From SZUA-430 sp044220975 (GTDB taxonomy: Bacteria; Pseudomonadota; Alphaproteobacteria; Micropepsales; Micropepsaceae): a DNA stretch of 64,000 nucleotides. Shown here in pieces: positions 43,436-52,936 of the stretch. The position numbers were made by a program, and so were the translations under genes. The notes beneath the pieces are model-generated. The model was not told where the DNA came from, ran no database searches, and saw only the letters and a list, made by a program, of their open reading frames with translations. The stretch is from NCBI GenBank assembly GCA_044220975.1, contig JBGAPZ010000004.1, forward strand, positions 1 through 64,000, given 5' to 3'. How positions within the stretch are numbered: the first letter of the stretch is position 1; each line of letters opens with the position of its first letter.

Positions 43436-45016
43436 ATGGCCGAGGCTCAAGACATCGTCGATCAGACGCCTGCCCAGGCTGCGGCACGGCGGCGGACGTT
43501 CGCAATCATCTCGCACCCCGACGCCGGCAAGACGACGCTGACGGAGCATTTGCTGCTCATGGGCGGTGCGATTCACTTGGCAGGCGAGGTGAAGGCGAAG
43601 CGCGATCGGCGGCGCGCGCGGTCGGACTGGATGAAGATCGAGCAGGAGCGCGGCATCTCCGTCACGACGGCGGTGATGACGTTCGAGTATATGGGGCTTG
43701 TGTTCAATCTGCTCGACACGCCGGGCCACGAAGACTTTTCGGAAGACACTTACCGCACGCTGACGGCGGCGGACTCCGCCATCATGGTGATCGACGCGGC
43801 TAAGGGCATCGAGAGCCAAACACGCAAACTGTTCGAGGTTTGCCGCTTACGGGATATTCCGATCATCACATTCGTCAACAAGATGGACCGCGAGGCGCGC
43901 GATCCGTTCTCGTTGATCGACGAGATTTCCGATCAGCTGCAGCTCCACGTGACGCCTGCGATGTGGCCGGTCGGGTCCGGGTTGAACTTCCGCGGTGCCA
44001 TGCATTTCGCGAGCGAGAAATTCTTGCCTTTCGGCAAGGGCGAACCGGTGGGCGCGAACCGCTTGGCAGATGTACTGTCCGCAGACGAACACAAGCACTT
44101 GAACGACGAGATGGAGCTCGCGCGCGGCGGGTACCCGGCGTTCGATCTCAAGCAATTTCGCGAAGGGCATTTGACGCCGATCTATTTTGGTGCGGCGCTC
44201 AAGAACTTTGGCGTGAAGGAACTCATCGAGGGGCTTGGCAAAGCAGCACCGGAGCCTCGCGAGCAACCGGCCGTGCAGCGCCTAGTCAGGCCTTCGGACG
44301 ACAAGGTGACGGGCTTTGTGTTCAAGGTGCAGGCGAATATGGACCCGAACCATCGCGACCGCGTGGCGTTCATGCGCGTCTGCTCGGGTCACTTCAAGCG
44401 CGGCATGAAGCTTAAGCAGTCCGGGACCGGCAAGGTGATGAGCGTGCACAATCCGATCTTGTTCTTTGCGCAGTCGCGCGAGACGGTGGACGAGGCTTGG
44501 CCCGGCGACATCATCGGCATTCCAAACCACGGCGTGCTGCGCGTTGGCGATACGCTGACCGAAGGCGAGGACTTGACATTCACCGGCATTCCGAACTTCG
44601 CGCCGGAAATCCTGCGCCGTGTGCGATTGGCCGATCCCTTGAAAGCCAAGCATCTGCAACGCGCATTGGAAGCGCTGGCGGAGGAGGGCGTGACGCAAGT
44701 GTTCCGGCCGAAGATCGGTTCGCAGTGGTTTGTGGGTGTTGTGGGGCAGCTGCAGCTCGACGTGCTTGCCAGCCGGATTGCTGCCGAATACGGGCTAGAG
44801 GTCGGGTTCGAGCAGGGCTTGTACGAAACCGCGCGTTGGGTTGATGCGGACGAGCCTGCGGAGCTGAAGAAGTTTCTCGATGCGCATCAAGGCAATCTTG
44901 CGGAAGACCGCGACGGGGCGCCTGTGTTCATGGCGAAGAGCGGATGGGAGCTGCGCTACTCTGCGGAGAAGTGGCCCAAGATCAAGTTCACGGCAACGCG
45001 CGAGCGGCGGCACTAA
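43436..45016 (+). CDS. prfC: Peptide chain release factor 3
   Basis: The 526-residue translational GTPase has G1 SHPDAGKTTLTEH (residues about 23-35), switch region SVTTAVMTF, DTPGHEDFSEDTYRTL and NKMDREARDP. It ends with the RF3 C-terminal region (FAPEILRRVRLADPLKAKHLQ, ELRYSAEKWPKIKF). RF3 recycles RF1/RF2 after termination. Length is exactly typical and distinguishes it from EF-G (about 700 residues). It is monocistronic, convergent with a porin-like gene. Confidence 0.96.
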   Translation: MAEAQDIVDQTPAQAAARRRTFAIISHPDAGKTTLTEHLLLMGGAIHLAGEVKAKRDRRRARSDWMKIEQERGISVTTAVMTFEYMGLVFNLLDTPGHEDFSEDTYRTLTAADSAIMVIDAAKGIESQTRKLFEVCRLRDIPIITFVNKMDREARDPFSLIDEISDQLQLHVTPAMWPVGSGLNFRGAMHFASEKFLPFGKGEPVGANRLADVLSADEHKHLNDEMELARGGYPAFDLKQFREGHLTPIYFGAALKNFGVKELIEGLGKAAPEPREQPAVQRLVRPSDDKVTGFVFKVQANMDPNHRDRVAFMRVCSGHFKRGMKLKQSGTGKVMSVHNPILFFAQSRETVDEAWPGDIIGIPNHGVLRVGDTLTEGEDLTFTGIPNFAPEILRRVRLADPLKAKHLQRALEALAEEGVTQVFRPKIGSQWFVGVVGQLQLDVLASRIAAEYGLEVGFEQGLYETARWVDADEPAELKKFLDAHQGNLAEDRDGAPVFMAKSGWELRYSAEKWPKIKFTATRERRH

Positions 45017-45040
45017 GCGCCGCCCGCGCAGCCTTACTCG

Positions 45041-45856
45041 TTAGAACGTGAAGTGCGTCGACGGCCATTCTTCGAGCGGACCTGTGCGTTGCCGCTGTGC
45101 CAGTTGACCATCGGTACCGAGGTAGAGGCGCACGCCAAGGCCGAGACCCCACTCATTCGAATCTCCGCCAGAGTCGGCTTCGAAGTTGCCGAACATCAAA
45201 CTGCCGTAGACTGACGTGTCACAATCAGCGAATAAGTACTCAGCCTCACCCCTGAGCGACCATTCGTCGAAACCTTCGCCGCCGCTGCCTGTATCAAAGC
45301 TGGCGTAGTTGAGACCCAACGACAGGCCGAGATTGGGCTGCGCGTAGTATCTTCCCATTGCGCCGAGCGACCACTCATCGACGTCCAATCCTCCTTCGCT
45401 GACGTTTCCGTACCCGACGCGGCCGCCCAGCGTCATCGTGGGCGACAGGAAGAGCTCGCCGCGAGCAGCCACGCCAAATCCGTCTATGGCGAAGCCGAGT
45501 AAGTCGACGGACTGGTAGTAGAGTTCTCCGCCGATCGTGCCATCCGCTTGGTTTCGCCAGAACGCCGCACCACCGAGTTTCCATGTATCGACGGCTTGGC
45601 TGGGGCCAGGACCATCATCGTAACGATCGGAATTGAAGCCGAAGTTTCCTTGGACGTTCCAATTGCCGTCGAGTTTCCAGTGCACCGAACCTTGACCGTG
45701 GAAGGTGTTCCGATCGACGTCGAAGTCGTCGTATTGACCGTAGTCGTAACCGAGGTCAACGAGGCCGGTCATTTGATGGCCGCCCTTACCGTCTGCGAAC
45801 GCCGGGGTCGCAATCACGAAAATTGCTGCCGTCGATAGGAGTGTCGTGCGTAGCAT
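45041..45856 (-). CDS. Outer-membrane barrel, porin-like
   Basis: The 271-residue protein starts at 45856 with GGAGA upstream and has a signal peptide (to about residue 21, PAFA-DG). The mature chain is made of alternating strands: GYDYGQYDDFDVDRNTFHG, GSVHWKLDGNWNVQGNFGF, GRVGYGNVSEGGLDVDEWSLGAMGRYY and LGLGVRLYLG (in parts). The last residues are THFTF, a classical C-terminal phenylalanine for BAM recognition. Asp-rich turns suggest calcium binding or cation selectivity. The family is not recognised beyond barrel type. Confidence 0.72.
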   Translation of the reverse strand: MLRTTLLSTAAIFVIATPAFADGKGGHQMTGLVDLGYDYGQYDDFDVDRNTFHGQGSVHWKLDGNWNVQGNFGFNSDRYDDGPGPSQAVDTWKLGGAAFWRNQADGTIGGELYYQSVDLLGFAIDGFGVAARGELFLSPTMTLGGRVGYGNVSEGGLDVDEWSLGAMGRYYAQPNLGLSLGLNYASFDTGSGGEGFDEWSLRGEAEYLFADCDTSVYGSLMFGNFEADSGGDSNEWGLGLGVRLYLGTDGQLAQRQRTGPLEEWPSTHFTF

Positions 45857-46071
45857 GGGGGTCTCCGTACTTTCGTGGGGGACGAGTCTTCGGGAACCGG
45901 AATCATGCGCCGATCTGTTGCCGGCACAACGCTGCGGGTTGAAATTGCCGAATCGTAATCTTGCTGTGTGGCGGCGGGGGAGCACGTGGGTGCGGGCGAT
46001 CGCAACCTTAGTTTGGCGATTGATCGATTCGCCGGTGACGCGCGTATATCTCTTGTTGAGGAGAAAGTAGG

Positions 46072-46923
46072 ATGAACGCGGTCGTTGTTACGGGTGCTTC
46101 AACAGGGATTGGCCGTGGAATTGCGGACGCACTCACGCGCCGCGGGTTGCATGTATTCGGCAGCGTGCGCAAAGCGGACGATGCGGAACGGTTGCGGGCC
46201 GAACTGGGTGATGCGTTCACGCCGCTGCTGCTCGACGTGACCGACGAGGCCGCGGTGCGCGCTGGTGCTGAGCGTGTGCGGCAGCATCTCAATGGGAAGA
46301 CGCTCAAAGGTGTCGTCAACAATGCGGGGATCGCGACGCCGGGGCCGGTGCTACATCAACCGCTCGCCGACTATCGCAAGCAGATCGAGGTGAACCTGAT
46401 CGGTGCTTACACAGTGACACAATCGTTTGCGCCGTTGCTGGGTGCGGATCGATCGCTGCAAGGTGCGCCGGGACGGATCGTCAATATTACGTCGCTGGGA
46501 GGCAAGATCGGGTCGCCGTTTCTCTCCGGCTATTGTTCGGCGAAGCACGGGCTTGAGGGACTGTCCGAAAGCACGCGCCGCGAGCTTTTGCTGTACGGCA
46601 TCGACGTCGTCATCATCGGTCCTGGTGCGGTGAAGACGCCGATCTGGGACAAGGCAGAGGCGATGGATACTTCGGCTTACGCGCGCACAGACTACGGGCC
46701 CGCGATGGCGAAGCTTTCCGACTTCATGGCGGGCGGCGCGCGCGACGGTCTGCCGGTCGAGCGCGTCGGCGAGCTTGTGCATTATGTGCTGACGGCGCGG
46801 CGGCCGCGCGTGCGCTATGCGTTGGCGCCGAACCTTTTGCTCGATTGGATCGTGCCGCGCATGTTGCCGCGGCGAATGGTGGATCGCGTGTTTGCGCAGC
46901 GGCTGGGCTTGACGAAGGTCTAG
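46072..46923 (+). CDS. SDR-family oxidoreductase
   Basis: The 283-residue short-chain dehydrogenase has VVTGASTGIGRGIADAL (residues 4-20), NNAGIATPGP, the catalytic serine in NITSLGGKIG, and YCSAKHGLEG as the YxxxK pair. It is preceded by a good ribosome site (GAGGAGAAAG). The C-terminal extension (LLDWIVPRMLPRRMVDRVF) is typical of the retinol-dehydrogenase-like branch. The substrate is unknown. The opposite strand carries an open frame running through two thirds of this gene from the neighbouring unknown gene. Confidence 0.9.
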   Translation: MNAVVVTGASTGIGRGIADALTRRGLHVFGSVRKADDAERLRAELGDAFTPLLLDVTDEAAVRAGAERVRQHLNGKTLKGVVNNAGIATPGPVLHQPLADYRKQIEVNLIGAYTVTQSFAPLLGADRSLQGAPGRIVNITSLGGKIGSPFLSGYCSAKHGLEGLSESTRRELLLYGIDVVIIGPGAVKTPIWDKAEAMDTSAYARTDYGPAMAKLSDFMAGGARDGLPVERVGELVHYVLTARRPRVRYALAPNLLLDWIVPRMLPRRMVDRVFAQRLGLTKV

Positions 46924-48240
46924 GTGCAAAAGTTCGTTCGCATGCTTCAAGTAGGCCTGCACACGTGCGTGCTTTTCAATGCTAGGGGAACGCAACTCGA
47001 CGGCGGCGCATTCGGCGTACGTGGTCAAATAACCTGAGACGGTTTCGAACGCCTTTTGGTGTGCACCCTGCAATGCGCTGGCTCGAGCGACCGGCGCGGT
47101 GTTCGTCAGCAAGTAGGTCCAACGAAGCGCACGATCTAGCCTCATCGGATCGGGGTCGTTCGCGAGATCGGGTTGGCGTTGTCGGCGCATGCTGAATGTA
47201 CCGACTTTGGCCAGCGGCAGAGCGGCGGCGATTTCGCGTGGCGCTTGTGCGAACAGACTTTCGATTGTTTCGAACGCGAGCTGTTTTGTGCGTGTCAGCG
47301 ATTGGCCCCACCGCTCGCCATGACGGCTGCGGATCTCTTCGGTGAGACCACGCGTAAGGCGTTCGAAGCGCTGCAGCTTCGCGGCCAATGCGTCGGGATC
47401 GAGCATTTCAACTTGCGTAGCCGCGATGTCGACGGCCAGGCTTTCGGCGTCCGCGAGAAGGATATCGCCAACGACGCTCAGGTCGGTACGGCCTCGGCGG
47501 CCGGTTCCGGTTAGGCGCAGCGCTTGCCAAGGTTGGTCGAGGCGCGCCAGTAGGAGTAGGCCAAGATAAGGGATAAGTTCGCGGTTCGTTTCGGAGAGGT
47601 GTGCGCGCGAGGCGAGCACTTGGTCGATGTGGTCATCGCTCAAATCAGTGATGCGTTTGGGCAGCACCTCGCGCAGCGCCGCGAGCCCGTCGGCGGATTT
47701 CAGCAGGAACGCAATTTCTTCAATGTCGATCAACACCTCTTCGCCGCCAAGGCGGGACGCGAGATCGTAGCGCATGTTGCGGCTTTCGTTCGCGAGGCTG
47801 AGCGCACCCGTGAGGCACTTCAACACTTCACGGCGCAGGCGCTGCAACAAGTCGTCTTGCGCGCGTACGTTCTCCGCCAGGACTGCGTCCGATATCTGCG
47901 CGTCGAGTTCTGGCAAGCTTGCGCGCATTCCATCCTTGGCGAGCCAGCGCCACAAAACGCTCAGTGTCGAGCGAGCAATGCGGCCGGGTTGCTTGTGTTC
48001 GCGTTCGTCGACGAGAAAGTCGGCAAACGGCTCGCAGAACAAGCGTTGGGGCGTCGGTGTCCGAAGGGCTTCGCTTTCGGCGAGCGTTGGACGCAACGCG
48101 TCGAGGATCATCTCGGCTGGGAAGTTGTTTTCGCCCGCGACGCGTTTGCGTTCGGCAAGTGCCGCCAATTCAAGCGCGCGGGTTGCCGGAAGGCTGGCTA
48201 AGAACTGGCTGAGCAGACGTTGTTTGGCGAGAGGCAGCAT
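46351..48240 (-). CDS. Large hypothetical helical protein; 3' end uncertain
   Basis: The first 438 residues (48240 down to 46924) look like a real soluble alpha-helical protein, with repeated helix pairs such as LDQPWQALRLTGTGRRGRTDL, SVVGDILLADAESLAVDIAA and TYLLTNTAPVARASALQGAHQKAFETV (in parts). The family is unknown to me. No stop codon occurs where that part ends. The frame continues antisense through the SDR gene to 46351, adding about 190 Arg/His-rich residues typical of shadow translation. Either the protein is 629 residues with a long antisense overlap, or a native stop was lost. No membrane segment or signal peptide is visible. Confidence 0.6.
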   Translation of the reverse strand: MLPLAKQRLLSQFLASLPATRALELAALAERKRVAGENNFPAEMILDALRPTLAESEALRTPTPQRLFCEPFADFLVDEREHKQPGRIARSTLSVLWRWLAKDGMRASLPELDAQISDAVLAENVRAQDDLLQRLRREVLKCLTGALSLANESRNMRYDLASRLGGEEVLIDIEEIAFLLKSADGLAALREVLPKRITDLSDDHIDQVLASRAHLSETNRELIPYLGLLLLARLDQPWQALRLTGTGRRGRTDLSVVGDILLADAESLAVDIAATQVEMLDPDALAAKLQRFERLTRGLTEEIRSRHGERWGQSLTRTKQLAFETIESLFAQAPREIAAALPLAKVGTFSMRRQRQPDLANDPDPMRLDRALRWTYLLTNTAPVARASALQGAHQKAFETVSGYLTTYAECAAVELRSPSIEKHARVQAYLKHANELLHLDLRQAQPLRKHAIHHSPRQHARHDPIEQKVRRQRIAHARPPRRQHIMHKLADALDRQTVARAARHEVGKLRHRGPVVCARVSRSIHRLCLVPDRRLHRTRTDDDDVDAVQQKLAARAFGQSLKPVLRRTIAGEKRRPDLASQRRNIDDPSRRTLQRSIRTQQRRKRLCHCVSTDQVHLDLLAIVGERLM

Positions 48241-48329
48241 GGCGCGTTCGGGGCCCCCAGAACCCCAGCGCCATCATCATGTGTGCAGCGTAAATATTCG
48301 GTCAGCCGCGATGGTAAAGAAAGTATGCT

Positions 48330-49535
48330 CTAGGCGCGGACTTCGACGAAAGTGTCGGGAAAGAACCCGTTGAACGCGGTCCTGAGCGCGCAGGAGTAAG
48401 CGCCTAGCTGCTGGAACTCAATCCAGTCGCCGGCGGCGATGTCTTCGGGAAGCTCGATCAGGTAATGCAAAACATCAAGCGTGTCGCAGGTGGGGCCGAA
48501 TGCCTTGAACGAGGCGACGCGCGCCGTTTTTTCGACGATGCTTCCGTTGTTGACCGCATAAACCTTCAGCGGATAGCGCACGGGCCAATTCGGCAGTGCG
48601 TATTCGTTCAAACTGCCGTAGATGCCGTCGTTGATGAAGATCGTGTGGTCGCGTCTGAGCGAGACTTGCGTGATGACGGAAAGGCCGTCGGCGACAAGCG
48701 CGCGCCCGGGCTCGCAGTAGATGCGGCAGTCCTTGGGCAATTTCAAAGTGGCTACGCCGTCACGGATGGTTGCAAAATACTCGTCGAGCGGCGGGACTGT
48801 GACGTTCAGATAGTAGCCCGGAAATCCGCCGCCAACGTCGAGGGCCGCTAGGGGTACGCCTGATTGCTTGATGGCTTCACCGCAGCGCTTGAGGGCCGCT
48901 TTGTAGGAGTTCGGGTGGAGACACTGTGATCCAACGTGGAACGTGAGGCCGGGCTTGGCGCCTGCAGCTGTGATGTTGCGCAGCAGATCGGCGGCGGACG
49001 AGACGGTCGCGCCGAACTTGCTGGCGAGTTCGATCAGGGCGCCGTCGGCGGGCACCTGCAGGCGAACGTAAAGCGTAAGTTGGGTCGCGATGGCTTTATC
49101 GTTTTGGGCGCCGGTTTCGATCAAGACCGTTGTGAGTTCGTCGTCGCTGTCGAGGGCGAAGTCGCGCACGCCGTACGTGCGGAACGCCTCGCCGGCCGCG
49201 CCGCGGATACGAACGGGCGCCATGAAGCTCAGCTTTGCGTCGGGGAATCGTTCGCGGATCAGCCTGACCTCGGCGAGCGATGCGACGTCGAAATGCTTGA
49301 TGCCAGCGGCGTATAGGCGATCGAGCACGGCGTGAGTGTGGTTGGCTTTCACGGCGTACATCGTTTCGCCGGGAAAACCCTCGATGAAGGTCTGCGCAGC
49401 AGAGCGAAACGCGGATGGAAAAATTGCGTAAATTGGTAACGTGGGCCGAAGCTTGTCCACCACGTCTTTCACAGACGCGTAACGCGGCAGAGCTTCGGTG
49501 TTTCGGGAAGGCACGGCGTGAGCGGAAATCGGCAT
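48330..49535 (-). CDS. Fold-III PLP decarboxylase (ornithine/DAP decarboxylase family)
   Basis: The 401-residue protein has the PLP lysine K63 in YAVKANHTHAVLDRL, HVGSQCLHP, LDVGGGFPGYY, YCEPGRALVADG and the C-terminal FGPTCDTLDVL, which is the ornithine decarboxylase form of the substrate-site cysteine loop. This branch makes putrescine from ornithine, or a homologous polyamine precursor from lysine or DAP-like substrates. Ornithine decarboxylase is the best guess. Length fits the shorter alphaproteobacterial or eukaryote-like type. Divergent from the histidine kinase gene. Confidence 0.87.
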   Translation of the reverse strand: MPISAHAVPSRNTEALPRYASVKDVVDKLRPTLPIYAIFPSAFRSAAQTFIEGFPGETMYAVKANHTHAVLDRLYAAGIKHFDVASLAEVRLIRERFPDAKLSFMAPVRIRGAAGEAFRTYGVRDFALDSDDELTTVLIETGAQNDKAIATQLTLYVRLQVPADGALIELASKFGATVSSAADLLRNITAAGAKPGLTFHVGSQCLHPNSYKAALKRCGEAIKQSGVPLAALDVGGGFPGYYLNVTVPPLDEYFATIRDGVATLKLPKDCRIYCEPGRALVADGLSVITQVSLRRDHTIFINDGIYGSLNEYALPNWPVRYPLKVYAVNNGSIVEKTARVASFKAFGPTCDTLDVLHYLIELPEDIAAGDWIEFQQLGAYSCALRTAFNGFFPDTFVEVRA

Positions 49536-49740
49536 GCGATCAGCCTTCCCATGCGCGTTTGCGGCACGTGTCGATAGTTGATGCGCGCGGGCGGGTCAAT
49601 CGTGCAGCCCAGGAAGTCGATTCAAATACGCGGTGCCGTGTTGAAGGCTTCGTAAGAGAGGGCCTGTAGCGTCCGTCACATGGGCGCGTCTCCGGCTGCG
49701 TTTGCGTCGCTTGGCTGCACGATGTGCGGGGGCCTTGGAA

Positions 49741-50778
49741 ATGAGGCTCGCACAAATGCGAACTCATATCGACGCGGCCGGGTTTGCCTGCCTGGCCTTG
49801 CTTGGCGCGCTCACCGTCGTGCACGGGCCAAATGAAGTTGCACTGTTGCTGCCGCAGCCCGGCGCCGTTTTGATGGGCGGTGTCGTCTTTTTTTCCTGCG
49901 TGTGCGGGATGATTGTGGTGCATCTGCGCGCGACCAAGGAGGAGGCGCTGATCGATGGACCAAAGTTCGATGCGGAAGGCGAAGATCTGGAAAGATTGAT
50001 CGCCGATCGCACGCGCAAGCTGCGCGAGAAGGTCGTGGAGCTTGAGAAGGCCCGCGCCGCCGCCATCGAAGCAAGCACGGCGAAATCGCGGTTTCTTGCT
50101 ACGATGAGTCACGAGTTGCGCACGCCGTTGAACGCAATCTTGGGCTTTTCCGAAGTTATCGAACGAGAGATGTACGGCGCGGCCGGCGACAAACGCTATC
50201 CAGAATACGCGCATCATATTCACGAAAGCGGCTCGCACCTGCTCTCGCTCATTCGCGACATTCTCGACCTGTCGAAAATCGAGGCGGGCAAGATGGAGCT
50301 GTCATGCGAGGCGGTCGACGTCGCGGATCTGGTCGCCGAAGCGTGCCGGCTGACCAATGCGGAGCGCAATCACGCGGTATGTGTGCATGTCATGCACGAT
50401 TTGCCGCCGATCAACGCAGACCCTCGTGCGGCAAGGCAAATGCTGCTGAACTTGCTTTCCAACGCGATGAAGTTCACGCCACCCGGGCGGTCGATAATCG
50501 TGACCGCAGCCTCACGCGCTGACAGGGGCGTCACGATTGCGGTCGCCGACCACGGAATCGGTATCGCCAAAGAGGATATTCCGAAGGCGTTGGCCGCTTA
50601 CTCGCAGGTCGACAATGCTCATACGCGCAGCCATGACGGTACCGGGCTTGGGCTGCCGATCGTGGCTGCCCTAATGAAGCTGCACGGCGGGTCGTTCGCA
50701 CTGGAGAGCGAGGTGGGGCAGGGCACAACGGCGTCGTTGCATTTCCCGCCGGCGGTTATGTTGGCGCGGGCTGCTTGA
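49741..50778 (+). CDS. Membrane sensor histidine kinase (DivJ/PleC-like core)
   Basis: The 345-residue kinase has two N-terminal hydrophobic segments (about 12-30 and 40-62) and no periplasmic sensor of useful size. A coiled coil follows (about 80-112), then the H-box SHELRTPLNAILGF with H124, N-box NLLSNAMKFT, G1 DHGIGIAKED and G2 GTGLGLPIV. The extended H-box region (EVIEREMYG) is characteristic of the DivJ/PleC/PdhS kinases of Alphaproteobacteria. No response regulator lies beside it, so it is an orphan kinase. Cell-cycle control is a possibility, not shown. Confidence 0.87.
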   Translation: MRLAQMRTHIDAAGFACLALLGALTVVHGPNEVALLLPQPGAVLMGGVVFFSCVCGMIVVHLRATKEEALIDGPKFDAEGEDLERLIADRTRKLREKVVELEKARAAAIEASTAKSRFLATMSHELRTPLNAILGFSEVIEREMYGAAGDKRYPEYAHHIHESGSHLLSLIRDILDLSKIEAGKMELSCEAVDVADLVAEACRLTNAERNHAVCVHVMHDLPPINADPRAARQMLLNLLSNAMKFTPPGRSIIVTAASRADRGVTIAVADHGIGIAKEDIPKALAAYSQVDNAHTRSHDGTGLGLPIVAALMKLHGGSFALESEVGQGTTASLHFPPAVMLARAA

Positions 50779-50780
50779 GA

Positions 50781-51299
50781 TTACTCTGCGGCAACGCGAG
50801 CGCTGCGTGCGGGGCGGTGGTGACGAAGGTCAAGCACGCTCCGCACGTGGTCGCTCGCCGGTTGGTAGAAGACCGTTTGCTCGGACATTGCGCCGTGGAA
50901 GTCTTCGATGCGTGTTCCCGGACGGACTTCGAATGCGTCGATGCCGCAACGACTCATAAAAAGCCATTGGTCGCGCAAGACTTCACCGGTCGCGCGGAGT
51001 TCTCCCTTGAAGCCTAAGCGTTGGCGAAGCTGACGGGCCCAGGAATAGCCGCGGCCGTCTTTGAACTTCGGGAACTCAAGTTCGATCAGCGCAAAATGAG
51101 GGACGTCGGCGCCAAGCGTCTCCGGCGACTGATCGGCGGTTAGGCGAATGCCGAGCGGTGTGTTGCGGGCGAGCAGCGCGTTGCGTTCCCTCTGGAAGCG
51201 CTTCAGCGAGACGACGATCGCGCCTTCAGGCAGCGCTTCCTCGTCGGCGATGCGCGCGTAGGTGTTCTCAACGAACGCGTTGTTTTTAATGAGCGGCAT
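50781..51299 (-). CDS. DUF934 protein, sulfite-reductase associated
   Basis: The 172-residue protein starts at 51299 inside the end of cysI (14-bp overlap). Family features are TPLGIRLTADQSPETLG, FALIELEFPKFKDGRGYSWARQLRQRLG (in part) and GELRATGEVLRDQWLFMSRCGIDAFEV (in part), the DUF934 signature. DUF934 proteins are found next to sulfite reductase and phosphoadenylylsulfate reductase in many Proteobacteria. Their biochemical role is not established, though assistance in siroheme or electron transfer has been guessed. The last gene of the operon. Confidence 0.9.
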   Translation of the reverse strand: MPLIKNNAFVENTYARIADEEALPEGAIVVSLKRFQRERNALLARNTPLGIRLTADQSPETLGADVPHFALIELEFPKFKDGRGYSWARQLRQRLGFKGELRATGEVLRDQWLFMSRCGIDAFEVRPGTRIEDFHGAMSEQTVFYQPASDHVRSVLDLRHHRPARSARVAAE

Positions 51300-52935
51300 A
51301 AAGTTTCTCCCGGAACGGCTGGATGCCGACGCGGCGATAGGTGTCCAAGAAGCGCTCGCCAGGTTGACGTGCGCCGAGATAGGTTTCGATGAGTTTCTCG
51401 ATTGCGTCGGGAACGTCTGCCTCACCGAACGCCGGGCCCAATATCTCGCCAACCGATGCGTCTTCCGCGCCGGAGCCGCCCAGCGTGATTTGGTAGTACT
51501 CGACGCCTTTTTTATCGACGCCCAAGATCCCGATGTGCCCGACGTGATGATGCCCGCAGGCGTTGATGCATCCGGAGATCTTCAGCTTCAACTCGCCGAT
51601 GTTGCGCTGGCGGTCGAGGTCGGCGAAGCGTTTCGAGAGTCCTTGCGCAATGTTGATCGAGCGCGCGTTCGCGAGGTCGCAATAGTCGAGGCCAGGGCAG
51701 GCGATGATGTCGGTGATCAGCGCGTGGTTCGCGGTGCCTAGGCCGGCTTTGTCCAGCGTTTGCCAGAGTTCATGCAAGTCGCGCTGGCGGACGTGAGCCA
51801 GCACGAGGTTTTGCTCATGGCTGACGCGGATTTCGTCGAAGCTCAAGCGTTCGGCCAGGCTTGCGACGAGGTCCATTTGGTCGGCGCTGGCGTCACCGGG
51901 GATTCCGCCAATGGGTTTCAGCGAGATCGTCACGATCGCGTAGCCCGGCACTTTGTGCGTGGCGACGTTCGTGTCGAGCCAGTTAGCGAAGGCCTTGTTC
52001 TTGCGCTGCGCGCTCAAGTCTTCGTTCGCGAGCGTTTCGAATGCGGGCGCCAAGAAGTAGGCATTGATCCGTTCGATCTCAGCTTGCGGAAGTGCGAGAG
52101 CGCCGTGCAATTTGACTTCGGCGAACTCGGCGCCAACCTGGCGGCGCATTTCGTCGGCGCCAATTTGGTGTACGAGGATTTTGATGCGCGATTTGTAGAG
52201 GTTGTCGCGACGGCCGTACTGATTGTAAACGCGCATCGTCGCTTCGAGATAAGCCAGTAGGTCGCCGGCCGCGATCCCTTCGCCGATCAGGTGGCCGATC
52301 AGCGGCGTGCGGCCCTGACCGCCGCCGACATAAACGTCGAATGCCAGCGTGCCGGACGCGTCGCGGCGGATGACGATGCCGATGTCATGCACTTTGATCG
52401 CGGCGCGGTCCTTTGGCGCTGCGGTCACCGCGATTTTAAACTTCCGCGGCAGGTACGAGAATTCGGGATGAAACGTCGACCACTGGCGGATGATTTCGGA
52501 CCAAACGCGCGGGTCGTCGACTTCGTCCGCGGCGGCGCCTGCTAAGTGGTCAGACGTGACGTTGCGGATGCAGTTGCCGCTGGTTTGGATCGCGTGCATC
52601 TCGACCGATGCGAGATCGGCGAGGATGTCCGGGACGTCGCTCAGCTTCGGCCAGTTGTATTGCAGGTTCTGGCGCGTGGTGAAGTGCGCGTAGTCCTTGT
52701 CGTATTTGCGCGCGATGTGGGCCAGCATCTTGAGCTGACGCGATGAGAGCGTGCCGTACGGGATCGCCACGCGCAGCATGTAGGCGTGGAGCTGTAGATA
52801 CAGCCCGTTCATCAGGCGCAGCGGTTTGAATTCTTCTTCGTTGAGTTCGCCGGAGAGGCGGCGCGCGACCTGGCCGCGGAACTGAGCCACGCGCTCGTCC
52901 ACGAGCTTTTGATCGAACTCGTCGTAGCGATACAT
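51286..52935 (-). CDS. cysI: Assimilatory sulfite reductase, hemoprotein (nitrite/sulfite reductase family)
   Basis: The 549-residue protein has two ferredoxin-like/siroheme half-domains. The [4Fe-4S]-siroheme cysteines appear as ACPGLDYC and SGCINACGHHH. The N-terminal repeat has THFTTRQNLQYNW (YAHFTTRQNLQYNWPK) and IQTSGNCIRNV, which bind siroheme and anion. It reduces sulfite to sulfide. Nitrite reductase is the close alternative, but DUF2849 and DUF934 neighbours indicate sulfur assimilation. There is no flavoprotein subunit, so ferredoxin is the likely donor. The gene starts one base after the DUF2849 stop. Confidence 0.92.
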   Translation of the reverse strand: MYRYDEFDQKLVDERVAQFRGQVARRLSGELNEEEFKPLRLMNGLYLQLHAYMLRVAIPYGTLSSRQLKMLAHIARKYDKDYAHFTTRQNLQYNWPKLSDVPDILADLASVEMHAIQTSGNCIRNVTSDHLAGAAADEVDDPRVWSEIIRQWSTFHPEFSYLPRKFKIAVTAAPKDRAAIKVHDIGIVIRRDASGTLAFDVYVGGGQGRTPLIGHLIGEGIAAGDLLAYLEATMRVYNQYGRRDNLYKSRIKILVHQIGADEMRRQVGAEFAEVKLHGALALPQAEIERINAYFLAPAFETLANEDLSAQRKNKAFANWLDTNVATHKVPGYAIVTISLKPIGGIPGDASADQMDLVASLAERLSFDEIRVSHEQNLVLAHVRQRDLHELWQTLDKAGLGTANHALITDIIACPGLDYCDLANARSINIAQGLSKRFADLDRQRNIGELKLKISGCINACGHHHVGHIGILGVDKKGVEYYQITLGGSGAEDASVGEILGPAFGEADVPDAIEKLIETYLGARQPGERFLDTYRRVGIQPFREKLYAAH

Positions 52936-52936
52936 G

